Source of the DNA: Moheibacter sp035515075
GTDB taxonomy: Bacteria > Bacteroidota > Bacteroidia > Flavobacteriales > Weeksellaceae
Assembly (NCBI GenBank): GCA_035515075.1
Contig: DATJBZ010000017.1
Coordinates: forward strand, 124,001-188,000
Length of the DNA stretch: 64,000 nucleotides
Direction: 5' to 3'
The position numbers and the translations under genes were made by a program. Numbering within the stretch: position 1 is the first letter of the stretch; every line of letters begins with the position of its first letter. Shown here one piece after another: positions 1-9,886 of this stretch. Below the pieces are notes generated by a model that was not told where the DNA came from, did not search any database, and saw only the letters and a program-made list of their open reading frames with translations.

Positions 1-3000
1 TTGGGTGAAAATGGTTCTGCACCCAACAACGGAACTTTGTACAATCAATTGAGCACCAATCCATCGATACGTCAAGCGAGTTCCGCACGTACATTGATGA
101 ATGGCTATGCTTTTGGCGGACAAACTTATCAAGATGGTGAACACTTCTTGGTGAACGAAAATGTTCGAAAATTGAATCCAGGAGAATACACCTATTATCC
201 TTCTTTGGGTTACATTTCATTGAACCAATCCATCGTCGATGGCGAAGATTTATTGGCCGTTTCTTTTCAATATACCCGAAACAGCACGCCTGGCGTGATT
301 TACAAAGTGGGGGAAATGTCGGACGAACAAAACCAATTGTTGATTGCCAAATTGATCAAACCCAATACCGTGGTGAACACCACTTCACCGATGTGGGATT
401 TGATGATGAAAAACATTTATTCGATCAATGCTTTGAGCATCTCTCCAGAAGATTTTATCATGAATGTCGAATTCAAAGACAACTCAGAAAATTCTTCAGG
501 ATTGATCAATTATTTGCCCAATACGCCAGTACAAGACCAAACTTTGTTGCAAGTGATGAACATGGACCGTTTGAATTTGAACGGCAACTTGCAAATGAGT
601 GGCAACGGACACTATGGCGATGGAATTTTTGACTTTGTCGAAGGAATTACGGTCAATTCACAACAAGGAACCATCATCTTTACCAAGAAAGAACCTTTCG
701 GCTCGCATTTGGCAGATGTTTTAGGAACCCAAAATTCACCGTACATCTTCAAAGAATTGTACCGACAATTGCCCAATACCTTGGCTTCTGAGAAGTTGGC
801 CCAACGATACAGCATCGGCGGACGATACAAAGGCGAAGTGGGTGGAGGCATCCCATTGGGCGCTTTCAATGTACCAGAAGGATCAGTGAAAGTAACGGCC
901 AACGGAATGACGCTGATGGAAGGTGTGGACTATACCGTCGATTATGCATTGGGTCAAGTGACGATTTTGAACGAACAATTGAAAAACTCTGGAGTGCCGA
1001 TCAACATCAGCATGGAAAATCAATCGGCGTTCAACATGCAGAAAAAACGATTCTTGGGATTGAATGTCGATCACCGTTTTTCAGACCGGTTTTTGGTCGG
1101 AGGAACTTTGGTCAATTACCAAGAAAGACCATTGACCCAGAAAGTACAATTTGGTGCAGAACCAGTGAGCAATACCATTTTTGGATTGCATACTGAATAT
1201 ACAGGCGAATCAGAATGGTTGACGCGTTTGACCAACAAAATACCAGGCATCAAAACCGATGAAATTTCTCAAATTAATTTCAGTGCAGAAGGCGCTTATT
1301 TGATGCCAGGACAAAACAAAGCAGCGGGAGGACATTCCTATATCGATGATTTTGACGATGCCCAATCGCGCATCAGTTTGATGGACATCGGTTCTTGGAA
1401 ATTGGCGAGTGTGCCAGGTGCTCCAGCTGGAACCAACAATGTGCCGCACCCTTATTTCCCGAATGGTATGCAAAACGATGATTTCTCTTATGGAAATGGT
1501 CGAAGATTGATGTCATGGTACACTATTGATCCAAGATTTTATGGGATTGGTGGCAGTGCTCCTGCGGGAATTACCGATGCAGAATTGTCGAACCACCGCG
1601 TAAGAAGAGTTGAATTGAAAGAGCTCTTTGACCAAAGAGATGCCTTGGCAGGAACAGCTTCTTATATTTCTACTTTTGATATGACGTTTTACCCTCAGTT
1701 CAAAGGACCTTATAACGTGAATCCGAATGCAACCGATACCAATGCCTGGGGCGGAACCATGCGGCCAATTTCAGTGACCAACTTTGTAGATTCCAACGTA
1801 GAATACTTGGAATTTTGGATGATGGATCCTTATGCAGATGGAACTGGAGGCAATGGTGAATTGTTGATTCAGTTAGGAAATGTCTCAGAAGATATTTTGA
1901 AAGATGGGCAAATGATGTACGAAAACGGCATGCCACATTCTGGAAATGGAACCGCTGTGACCAATTCAAATTGGGGAAAACAACCCGAAAATTACCCAAT
2001 TTTATATACCTACGAAACCGAAGGTGCGGCAAGAAAAGAGCAGGATTTAGGATACAATGGTTTGAATGATGCGGAAGAAGCTGCGGCTTATGGCATCACC
2101 GACATCAATATGGTGACCGGAGAAAATGATCCGGCGTCAGACAACTATGTTTTCTATTTGGATGACCGTTGGGGACAAACCAATTTGGCAGGATCGATCA
2201 CGGCCCGATACAAATATTTCCAAGGAACCCAAGGAAACAACTCCACCGATGACCTGTTGCAATCCTACAGCATGCAACCCGATGCGGAAGACATCAACAT
2301 GGACTACAACTTGGACCAAACCGAGATGTACAACCAATATTCATTGAAAATTAGTCCTTCTTCTTTGGAGAACAATTCAAACAACCAAATTGTAGCGACC
2401 AAAGAAGTCAATGTAAGGTTGCCCAACGGACAAAATAGCACCGTGAAATGGTACCAATTCAGAATTCCAGTAGACAATTTTGATTTGGACATTGATGGAG
2501 ATGGTATACCAGACATTGTAACAGAAGAACAACTTTCGGCTGCGAAAAGTGTATTGACTTCAGTTCGTTTCATGCGTGTTTTGATGCGTGATTTCAATCA
2601 AGAAACCACTTTGCGTTTTGGTACGATGGATTTGGTAAGAAGCGAATGGAGAAGATATCCTAAGACTTTGTTCCCGATAGCCGGTTCTTCAAGCGAAGAA
2701 GAAGGTGTCGATGCAGATGAGTTCATTTCGAATTTGGAAATTGGACAGGTGAATGTGGAAGAGAACTCAACCAACGTTCCGCCGTATGTTTTGCCTCCAG
2801 GCGTTGACCGAGAAGAAATGCAAGGAACCACAGGTTACCAAAGTCAGAATGAAGCTTCGATGGTTTTGAAAGCGAAATTGAATGCCAACAGTCCAACCAA
2901 AGCAGTGTTCAAGAATACGAATTTGGATTTGAGACAATACAAGAAGTTGGAAATGTTCATTCACGCACAAGATTTGCAAGACGCGACCAACCAAAGTGTG

Positions 3001-5997
3001 GACGAAAACACCAAATTGTTCATTCGTTTGGGAAGTGACTATTCGGACAACTACTACGAATATGAAATGCCTTTGAAATATACAGCCCGAACACCGGACA
3101 GAAATCCGAGCAGAATTTGGCCTGAGGAAAACTTGATCCAATTGCAAACTGATTTCTTTGTCGATGCAAAGAAAGAAAGGGATTTGGATCCGAACATCAG
3201 TGGATTGAACCGTTATGCATTTGTTCCAGATGCGGACAATCCCAACAAAGTAATTTACGTCAAGGGACGTCCATCGTTGGGCTCAGTGACTTCGGTAATG
3301 ATCGGATTGCGTTCGACCAACAACCAAGACAAAGAGGTTTTGGTGTGGGTCAACGAAATGCGTTTGAGTGAAATTGACAACCAAGGAGGTTATGCCGCCA
3401 TGGCGAGTTTGGGCTTTACTTTGGGTGATTTTGCACAAGTGCAATTGTCAGGAAGCATTAGTTCAGCTGGTTTTGGGGCCATTGATCAAGGACCAAGCCA
3501 ACGCAGCCAAGAAGATTACCGAGATTATGCGGTGAATGCACAATTGAAATTGGACAAATTCTTGCCCGAAAAATGGGGCATGGAAATTCCATTCAACTTC
3601 ACGATGAGCGAGCAGTTTTCTGACCCGAAATACAATCCTTTGGACAATGATGTTTTGTTTGATGAAGATCCAAGAAAAGATGAATTGAAAGACATTGTGC
3701 GAACGTATGCACAGCAGAAATCATTTACGTTTAGCAACATTCGAAAAATCAAGACGAACGGAAAGCCTGCGAAATTCTATGATCCTTCGAACTTTGCGGT
3801 GTCATTCATGTATGCCGACGAGTACAACCGAGATGTGTATACGGCGTACAATTTGACCAAAAATTTGCGTGCTTCTTTGAACTACAATTACAGTTTTCCA
3901 CAGAAGTCGTACCGTCCATTGAAAGACTGGAGAGCAGTACAGGATACAGCGAAATCAGCCAAATATTTGAAATTTTTGAAGGAAGTCAATGTCAATCCTT
4001 TGCCGACGCGTTTGTCATTTAGAACGGACATTGACCGAATTTATTCAGAAAGACAATACCGAGATTTGAACCAATTCTTTGGTGGGAATTCCTACATTTT
4101 CCCAGTTGCTTTTAGCAACAACTTCTTGTTCTCATGGCAGTACAACGTAGGTTTTGATTTGACGAAATCTTTGCGCATCGATTATACTTCTTCGACAAGA
4201 ACCTTGAACGATGGCGCCAATTTTGAATATGCCAATACCGGTTTGATTTGGAATGATTTCTTCAAAGTTGGACGTCCAGTGAACTATGATCATCAAATTC
4301 AAGTCAACTGGAAAACGCCGATCCACATGTTCCCTTACATGAATTGGACGAGTTTGGAATTGGGCGTGACCAACCATTACAACTGGCAAGCCCGATCGAC
4401 AGTTTTCTTGAATGCACCCAATACCGGTGGACAAGGTTTAGGAAATATCGCGCAAAACTCTTCGAACTTTAGCATGATTGGAAATTTCGACATGCCTAAA
4501 TTGTATGCAGAATTTGGTGGATACAACAAAATGGATTCGATCAAAAGAGGAAGAAAACGTGAAATAGATTCTTTGACCCGCGCCTACGATGGTTTGTCCA
4601 TGAAAGCGTTGAGAAGAATTAAAAAACCACACAAATTCAAGAGCAAATTCAGAGGACAAGATTATGCTTGGATGGTGGTTTCGAGTGTTAAAAAATTCCA
4701 ATTCAATTATACCCAAAACAATGGCGCAATCATCCCAGGCGTTTTGGCCGAACCGAATTTCTTTGGTTTTGGAAAAGATGGCGGTGGACCAGGCGCAGGC
4801 TTTTTGTATGGAACTGAATTTGACATCAAACGAAAATTGATCGAATCAGGAAATGATTGGGTCACGCGCAGCGAACAATTGTTGGAACCGTATGAAATCA
4901 CCAGAGGAACGAACTTTACAGCTTCTGCGATGATCGAACCTTTCCCGAGTTTGCGCATTGATTTGAACGCCAAAAGAAATTCAAGCTTTAGAACTTCTGA
5001 ACACGCCTTCAATTTAAGAACCCATGACAATCCACATTTGAATACCTATTTGGACCGTCAGCAAACTTTGAATTCGAGCAACATTGCCATTGCCACTGCG
5101 TTCATGAACCCAGATGCGATGTACCAAAAGTTCTTGGACAATACCCAAATTATTTCAGAAAGATTGGGGATGGCCAATGCGATGGCGCCGACCGGTGATG
5201 GGTATTATGATGGGTTTGGTTTGTCGAATTACGATGTATTGATCCCAGCATTTGTAGCTGCAGTAGAAGGAAGAGATGCGGGCAAATCCTCGTTGGGTTA
5301 CAACCGAAAAATTCCATTGCCCAACTGGACGATGACGTATACCGGACTGACGAATGTACCGATGATCAACCGTATTTTCAACACCTTTGAAGTACAACAT
5401 GCTTATTTGTCTTCGTACACTGTCAACGGCATTCAGTCCAATCCTAACTTCTTCGCCGATCCGTCTGCAAGAGACATGGACAACAATTTCTATTCGGAAA
5501 ATATCTATGGCAATGTGAACATCATCGAATCGTTCTCGCCATTGATTGGTGTGGACATGACGTTCAGAAACAACTTCCAAATGCGAGCGCAATACAACCG
5601 CGACCGTTTGTTGACGATGAGTTTGAGCAACTACACCATGACCGAAGATTATGGTACCGAATATGTGTTTGGTTTGGGGTACATTTGGAAAGATTTGAAA
5701 TTTACGATGCGTTACCAAGGAAAAAATAAAACCATCAAAGGAGACATGAACTTCCGTTTGGATGCGCGATTGAGAGACAGTGAAACCAGAATTCGTCGAA
5801 TTTTAGATGGAGATTCACAGGTAACAGGTGGACAAAAATTGTTGTCTTTGCAGTTCTCAGCCGATTATGATTTCAGCCAAAATTTGAACCTAAGATTTTT
5901 CTGGGACCAAATGATGTCTGAATACAAAATCTCAACAGCTTATCCAATTTCAACCATCCGTGCAGGTCTGAGTTTGACCTTGACCTTTGGAAATTAA
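1..5997 (+). CDS. sprA: Cell surface protein SprA (T9SS outer-membrane translocon), 5' truncated
   Basis: SprA is the giant outer-membrane beta-barrel through which type IX secretion cargo crosses the outer membrane; in gliding flavobacteria it is also needed for motility. The open frame runs from the first base of the window for 1998 codons. Family members are usually about 2300-2400 residues, so the signal peptide and N-terminal part lie upstream and the TTG at position 1 is only the window edge. The protein is rich in aromatic and Asn residues with alternating hydrophobic strands and ends in a short barrel-like strand (LSLTLTFGN), as expected for an outer-membrane barrel. Gene order sprA-gcvH-vanZ-like follows with short gaps, an order I associate with flavobacteria. 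Identification is from overall resemblance to the family, and I am confident of it. Confidence 0.93.
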   Translation: MGENGSAPNNGTLYNQLSTNPSIRQASSARTLMNGYAFGGQTYQDGEHFLVNENVRKLNPGEYTYYPSLGYISLNQSIVDGEDLLAVSFQYTRNSTPGVIYKVGEMSDEQNQLLIAKLIKPNTVVNTTSPMWDLMMKNIYSINALSISPEDFIMNVEFKDNSENSSGLINYLPNTPVQDQTLLQVMNMDRLNLNGNLQMSGNGHYGDGIFDFVEGITVNSQQGTIIFTKKEPFGSHLADVLGTQNSPYIFKELYRQLPNTLASEKLAQRYSIGGRYKGEVGGGIPLGAFNVPEGSVKVTANGMTLMEGVDYTVDYALGQVTILNEQLKNSGVPINISMENQSAFNMQKKRFLGLNVDHRFSDRFLVGGTLVNYQERPLTQKVQFGAEPVSNTIFGLHTEYTGESEWLTRLTNKIPGIKTDEISQINFSAEGAYLMPGQNKAAGGHSYIDDFDDAQSRISLMDIGSWKLASVPGAPAGTNNVPHPYFPNGMQNDDFSYGNGRRLMSWYTIDPRFYGIGGSAPAGITDAELSNHRVRRVELKELFDQRDALAGTASYISTFDMTFYPQFKGPYNVNPNATDTNAWGGTMRPISVTNFVDSNVEYLEFWMMDPYADGTGGNGELLIQLGNVSEDILKDGQMMYENGMPHSGNGTAVTNSNWGKQPENYPILYTYETEGAARKEQDLGYNGLNDAEEAAAYGITDINMVTGENDPASDNYVFYLDDRWGQTNLAGSITARYKYFQGTQGNNSTDDLLQSYSMQPDAEDINMDYNLDQTEMYNQYSLKISPSSLENNSNNQIVATKEVNVRLPNGQNSTVKWYQFRIPVDNFDLDIDGDGIPDIVTEEQLSAAKSVLTSVRFMRVLMRDFNQETTLRFGTMDLVRSEWRRYPKTLFPIAGSSSEEEGVDADEFISNLEIGQVNVEENSTNVPPYVLPPGVDREEMQGTTGYQSQNEASMVLKAKLNANSPTKAVFKNTNLDLRQYKKLEMFIHAQDLQDATNQSVDENTKLFIRLGSDYSDNYYEYEMPLKYTARTPDRNPSRIWPEENLIQLQTDFFVDAKKERDLDPNISGLNRYAFVPDADNPNKVIYVKGRPSLGSVTSVMIGLRSTNNQDKEVLVWVNEMRLSEIDNQGGYAAMASLGFTLGDFAQVQLSGSISSAGFGAIDQGPSQRSQEDYRDYAVNAQLKLDKFLPEKWGMEIPFNFTMSEQFSDPKYNPLDNDVLFDEDPRKDELKDIVRTYAQQKSFTFSNIRKIKTNGKPAKFYDPSNFAVSFMYADEYNRDVYTAYNLTKNLRASLNYNYSFPQKSYRPLKDWRAVQDTAKSAKYLKFLKEVNVNPLPTRLSFRTDIDRIYSERQYRDLNQFFGGNSYIFPVAFSNNFLFSWQYNVGFDLTKSLRIDYTSSTRTLNDGANFEYANTGLIWNDFFKVGRPVNYDHQIQVNWKTPIHMFPYMNWTSLELGVTNHYNWQARSTVFLNAPNTGGQGLGNIAQNSSNFSMIGNFDMPKLYAEFGGYNKMDSIKRGRKREIDSLTRAYDGLSMKALRRIKKPHKFKSKFRGQDYAWMVVSSVKKFQFNYTQNNGAIIPGVLAEPNFFGFGKDGGGPGAGFLYGTEFDIKRKLIESGNDWVTRSEQLLEPYEITRGTNFTASAMIEPFPSLRIDLNAKRNSSFRTSEHAFNLRTHDNPHLNTYLDRQQTLNSSNIAIATAFMNPDAMYQKFLDNTQIISERLGMANAMAPTGDGYYDGFGLSNYDVLIPAFVAAVEGRDAGKSSLGYNRKIPLPNWTMTYTGLTNVPMINRIFNTFEVQHAYLSSYTVNGIQSNPNFFADPSARDMDNNFYSENIYGNVNIIESFSPLIGVDMTFRNNFQMRAQYNRDRLLTMSLSNYTMTEDYGTEYVFGLGYIWKDLKFTMRYQGKNKTIKGDMNFRLDARLRDSETRIRRILDGDSQVTGGQKLLSLQFSADYDFSQNLNLRFFWDQMMSEYKISTAYPISTIRAGLSLTLTFGN

Positions 5998-6029
5998 TAA
6001 TAAAGTATAAAACATATAATAGTTAAGTT

Positions 6030-6410
6030 ATGAACATCCCAGAAGAATTAAAGTACAGTAGTGACCACGAATGGGTCAGAGTAGAAGGTGAATTTGCTTA
6101 CATTGGCATCACTGATTTTGCACAAGATCAATTGGGTGATATCGTGTATGTGGACATTTCTGTTGATGAAGGAGACGACATCGATGCCTCAGAGATTTTC
6201 GGTTCCATCGAAGCCGTTAAAACCGTTTCTGATTTGTACATGCCAGTTGCTGGAAAGTTGGTAGAAATCAATGCCGCTTTGGAAGACGCACCAGAAACCA
6301 TCAATTCGGATCCTTATGGAGACGGATGGATTTTGAAAATTGAATTGAACGATTCATCAGATCTTGACAACTTATTAGATGCAGCAGCTTATAAAGAAGT
6401 CGCAGGATAA
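6030..6410 (+). CDS. gcvH: Glycine cleavage system H protein
   Basis: GcvH is the lipoylated carrier that shuttles the aminomethyl intermediate between the P, T and L proteins of the glycine cleavage system in the cytoplasm. The protein is 126 residues, the normal length, and shows the family pattern: N-terminal HEWV (residues 13-16), GITDFAQDQLGDIVYVD, and the lipoyl-attachment segment ESIEAVKTVSD-like (here GSIEAVKTVSD) with Lys64 as the expected lipoylated residue. It starts 32 bases after the sprA stop and probably shares its transcript. The last 32 bases overlap the next gene in another frame. The P and T proteins are not in this window. Confidence 0.96.
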   Translation: MNIPEELKYSSDHEWVRVEGEFAYIGITDFAQDQLGDIVYVDISVDEGDDIDASEIFGSIEAVKTVSDLYMPVAGKLVEINAALEDAPETINSDPYGDGWILKIELNDSSDLDNLLDAAAYKEVAG

Positions 6411-6777
6411 GAAATACAGGTTTTACTTCAAAATCCTACTTTTTCTCTATCTGCCTTTGATGCTGTTCATCACTTTGATGCCAGTCGATTTATTGGCCGA
6501 TAAAAGTGAAAGTTGGTTATCGAGTTTACAGTTTAAAAATGAAGACAAAGTGGCGCATTTCATTTTGTTCTTCATTTTTACCTTGTTGCTGTTTTTCTCT
6601 CAACTCTTTTCACAAAAAAAATGGCTTTGGCTTTTGCCGATTTCATTGGGCATTGGCATTGAATTGCTTCAAAACGCGATGAATTTAGGACGAAGTTTCG
6701 ATGTACTAGACATTGTAGCCAATACCTTAGGCACCTTCGCAGCCTATGCGATCGTGACCAAATTCTTTCTAAAATAA
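6379..6777 (+). CDS. VanZ-like family membrane protein
   Basis: This is a 132-residue integral membrane protein with about four hydrophobic segments (roughly residues 15-34, 58-76, 82-98 and 110-128). The pattern PVDLL...DKVAHFILFFIFTLLL...LLQNAMNLGRSFDVLDIVANTLGTFAAY is typical of the VanZ-like family, whose biochemical role is generally unknown despite the link to teicoplanin resistance. The ATG lies inside gcvH, overlapping it by 32 bases in a different frame, which suggests translational coupling. No better ATG exists downstream before the first membrane segment. About 220 bases without a gene follow. Confidence 0.8.
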   Translation: MQQLIKKSQDKKYRFYFKILLFLYLPLMLFITLMPVDLLADKSESWLSSLQFKNEDKVAHFILFFIFTLLLFFSQLFSQKKWLWLLPISLGIGIELLQNAMNLGRSFDVLDIVANTLGTFAAYAIVTKFFLK

Positions 6778-6998
6778 AACGATCATTTCTCCCGAAATGG
6801 ACGCAAAATGCACTGCCAAAATTCCGTTGGATCTAATTTTTTAATTTAAAATAATTGCTTATTTTTCAGCTAAGATGAAATAGAAGGGAGGAATGTGGTA
6901 AAGAATTGATTATTAACAAAGATTAACACAACACTACCATTATTTTAGCTTAAACTTAGCGACTAATTGCGCAATTTAGCGTGTTCAATCAGAGAAAA

Positions 6999-8003
6999 AT
7001 GCAGAACGAACTAACCTCGTTGGATATACAACAAGTGACAGAAGAAATAGAAAGAGAAAGCCAAGCGATTTTTCGGTTGACTTCAGAGATCAACAAAAAG
7101 GTCATTGGTCAGGAAAAAATGATCGAAAGTTTGGTCATCGGCCTGTTGGCCAATGGACATATTTTGTTGGAAGGCGTCCCCGGTTTGGCAAAAACTTTGG
7201 CGATCAAATCCTTGTCAGAAGCAGTAGATGGATCTTTTTCCAGAATTCAATTCACGCCCGATTTATTGCCAGCGGATGTGGTTGGAACCTTGATTTACAA
7301 TCTCAAAGAAAATGATTTCAAAATCAAAAAGGGACCGATTTTCGCCAATTTTGTGTTGGCAGATGAAATCAACCGTTCACCCGCCAAAGTACAATCCGCC
7401 TTGTTGGAAGCCATGCAAGAAAAACAAGTGACCATCGGCGACGAAACCCATACTTTGGAAAATCCTTTTTTGGTATTGGCGACCCAAAACCCAGTAGAAC
7501 AAGAAGGAACTTATCCTTTGCCCGAAGCGCAAATCGACCGTTTTATGTTGAAAACGGTGATCACTTATCCCCACCGAGAAGCGGAAAGGTTGGTGATGAG
7601 AAACAGCATTGATGGCAGTTTTGAAACCATCCACAAAGTCATTGACTTACAAGAAATCTTGCGCGCAAGAGAAGTGGTCAAAAAGATTTACATGGATCCT
7701 AAAATCGAACAATACATCTTGGACATCGTTTCTGCAACGAGATTTCCAAAGGAATTTCATTTGGAAACGCTTGAGCCGATGATTGCTTTTGGGGCTTCAC
7801 CGCGTGGATCGATCAATTTGGCTTTGGCAGCGCGTGTTTATGCGTTTTTGAGACAAAGAGCTTATGTGATTCCAGAAGACGTTCGTGCGATGAGCAAAGA
7901 CGTGCTGCGCCACAGAATTGGTTTGAGTTATGAAGCAGAAGCAGAAAACATTTCTTCAGACCAAATCATTGAAGCCATTCTTAATGCCATTCCCATTCCA
8001 TAA
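6999..8003 (+). CDS. MoxR-type AAA+ ATPase
   Basis: MoxR ATPases act as chaperones, usually with VWA-domain partners encoded next to them, here BatA and BatB. The protein has a Walker A motif GVPGLAKT (residues 59-66), Walker B with LADEINR (119-125), and the sensor segment ATQNPVEQEGTYPLPEAQIDRF, all typical of the MoxR branch. I prefer the ATG at 6999 (MQNELTSL) to the GTG at 6981; both are in frame. It begins a seven-gene operon on this strand. Upstream, TATTTTAG at 6941-6948 is a one-mismatch match to the -7 consensus. Length (334 residues) is normal. Confidence 0.93.
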   Translation: MQNELTSLDIQQVTEEIERESQAIFRLTSEINKKVIGQEKMIESLVIGLLANGHILLEGVPGLAKTLAIKSLSEAVDGSFSRIQFTPDLLPADVVGTLIYNLKENDFKIKKGPIFANFVLADEINRSPAKVQSALLEAMQEKQVTIGDETHTLENPFLVLATQNPVEQEGTYPLPEAQIDRFMLKTVITYPHREAERLVMRNSIDGSFETIHKVIDLQEILRAREVVKKIYMDPKIEQYILDIVSATRFPKEFHLETLEPMIAFGASPRGSINLALAARVYAFLRQRAYVIPEDVRAMSKDVLRHRIGLSYEAEAENISSDQIIEAILNAIPIP

Positions 8004-8018
8004 TGGACACCCTAATCA

Positions 8019-8912
8019 TTGATTGAAATTGAAATTTTGGACATCAAAGAAATCATTCAGAAAGTAAAGAAAATCGAATTGAAAAGTCGGCGAAAAGCCA
8101 ACAACCTTTTCATGGGCGAATACCAAAGTTCTTTCAAAGGACGAGGCATGATTTTTTCTGAAATTCGACCCTACCAATATGGAGATGATGTGCGAAACAT
8201 CGATTGGAATACCACCGCGAAATTCAACGAACCTTATGTCAAGGTTTTTGAAGAAGAGAGAGAGATGACGATGCTATTGATGGTCGATGTGAGTGCATCT
8301 TCAGCCTTTGGTACCAGGAAACAATTCAAAGCAGACACCATTGCGGAAATCTGTGCGAGTTTGGCTTTTTCAGCGATTACCTACAATGACCAAGTCGGTT
8401 TGATTTTATATTCTGAAAGCATTGAACTGTTCATTCCACCAAAAAAAGGCAAAACACATGTGCTCAGAATCATCCGAGAATTGATCACTTTTGTTCCCCA
8501 AAACAAAGGCAACAATTTCGAAAATGCATTGAAATTTTTGTTGAATACGTTCAAAAGAAAAGCCAATGTGTTTGTGTTTTCTGATTTCATCGATGAAAGT
8601 CCTTACCAGAAAAACTTGAAAATTGCGGCCAAAAAGCATGACCTGACAGGTGTGCGTATTTATGATGAAAAAGAAATGGAATTTCCTAACGTAGGACTGA
8701 TTCATTTGATCGACAATGAAACGGGCGAAAAAAAATACATCAATACCAGTTCTCCTGTGGTTCGGAAACAATACCGCGATTATTATTTGCGTTTGGCGTA
8801 CGAATTTGAAAAAAGTTTTAGCGCAGCGGCTGCTGGAAGTTTGACCATTCGTTCGGACGAAGATTACACCAAGCCTTTGTTGAATTATTTCAAAAAACAT
8901 GCGCTGAAATGA
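8019..8912 (+). CDS. DUF58 domain protein (Bat operon)
   Basis: DUF58 proteins accompany MoxR and VWA proteins and have a VWA-like fold; their exact role is unknown. The family core is clear: GRGMIFSEIRPYQYGDDVRNIDWN at about residues 42-65, then a VWA-like stretch beginning LLMVDVSASSAFG. The start is uncertain. No ATG fits this frame near the N-terminus, so TTG at 8019 is used. An ATG at 8003 overlaps the moxR stop but runs in a different frame and stops after seven codons, so a small sequence error or an unusual start is possible. The stop overlaps the next start as ATGA. Confidence 0.88.
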   Translation: MIEIEILDIKEIIQKVKKIELKSRRKANNLFMGEYQSSFKGRGMIFSEIRPYQYGDDVRNIDWNTTAKFNEPYVKVFEEEREMTMLLMVDVSASSAFGTRKQFKADTIAEICASLAFSAITYNDQVGLILYSESIELFIPPKKGKTHVLRIIRELITFVPQNKGNNFENALKFLLNTFKRKANVFVFSDFIDESPYQKNLKIAAKKHDLTGVRIYDEKEMEFPNVGLIHLIDNETGEKKYINTSSPVVRKQYRDYYLRLAYEFEKSFSAAAAGSLTIRSDEDYTKPLLNYFKKHALK

Positions 8913-9886
8913 GGAAAGAAGATTTTGTTTTTGGGTGGAATTGGAAAGTGTACAAAGTCGTTGGTTGGCTCACTTTTGTAATTTGTTTTTTGTTGAATGC
9001 TTTGGTTGTTGCACAGATTAAAACCCAAATCGATACCACGGACATCACGATTGGCGAACCGATTCATTTGGAAATACAATTGCCTTTGAGAGAAGGACAA
9101 AAAGTGGTGTGGGTTTCAACAGAAAATCCTTCCATTGCGCCATTGGAAATCGTTGAATCCAGACTGGATACGGTTCAAAACAAAGAAAAAAAGACCTTGG
9201 TGCAGCGCTTGCGTTTGACGAGCTTTGAAGCGGGAAATTATTCGTTGTCTTCTTTGCCCATCGTCGTCGATGAAGATACTTTGTTGACGGCAGCCTTTCA
9301 AATTACGGTGCATGATGTGGAAATTGATTCGAGTTTTTTAACGGGTTTCCCGATCAAACCGATCATGGAAGAAGAGTTGACCGCAATGGATTATTACAAA
9401 GAATTCCAATTCATTGTATTGGCTCTAGCCGTTATTTTGCTATTGATTGTGTTGTTGGTGTACCTTTATTTTCGAAGAAAAAAACAAAAAATTAAAGTGC
9501 TGATTCCGTTGTCGCCTTATGAAGAAGCGAAGCTTTCCTTGCGAAATTTAGACCAACAAGATCATTTGAAACAACAAGCAATTTATCCGTATTATTCGTC
9601 ACTGTCTTATATTTTGAGAAAATATTTGGGGCGAGTGTATGACTTTCCTTCTTTGGAATTGTTGTCCGATGATTTGGTGGAGTACATGAGGAAATTGGCG
9701 GTTTTGGATGCAGAACAATTGAGTGAATTGAAACAGTTTTTGCACGATGCCGATTTGGTGAAATTTGCCAAAGCGACGCCTGCTCCTGAGAAGCATTTGC
9801 AGTACAGAAAATCTATTGAGGCTTGGATTGAGCAAATCAAACCTTTGGATTTAGAAGCAACAAACCCTGATAAAAAAGAAGCATGA
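8909..9886 (+). CDS. Bat-operon membrane protein of unknown function
   Basis: The product has 325 residues with a hydrophobic N-terminal segment (about 20-34) ending in a possible signal-peptidase site after LVVAQ, a periplasmic beta-rich domain starting ITIGEPIHLEIQLP, a strong transmembrane helix at 167-188 and a cytoplasmic tail of about 135 residues. The beta-rich part resembles the opening of BatD-type domains (compare the batD product in the same operon), but I cannot assign a named family. Overlap with both neighbours (ATGA at each end) indicates translational coupling, so it is probably a membrane partner of the MoxR/Bat complex. Confidence 0.8.
   Translation: MRKEDFVFGWNWKVYKVVGWLTFVICFLLNALVVAQIKTQIDTTDITIGEPIHLEIQLPLREGQKVVWVSTENPSIAPLEIVESRLDTVQNKEKKTLVQRLRLTSFEAGNYSLSSLPIVVDEDTLLTAAFQITVHDVEIDSSFLTGFPIKPIMEEELTAMDYYKEFQFIVLALAVILLLIVLLVYLYFRRKKQKIKVLIPLSPYEEAKLSLRNLDQQDHLKQQAIYPYYSSLSYILRKYLGRVYDFPSLELLSDDLVEYMRKLAVLDAEQLSELKQFLHDADLVKFAKATPAPEKHLQYRKSIEAWIEQIKPLDLEATNPDKKEA

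Noticed and set aside
5155..5718. 187-codon open frame antisense to sprA
   Set aside because: It is a shadow of the sprA coding frame, with no start context, recognisable domain or promoter.
8406..8900. 164-codon open frame antisense to the DUF58 gene
   Set aside because: It is a shadow of a conserved domain; no independent signals.
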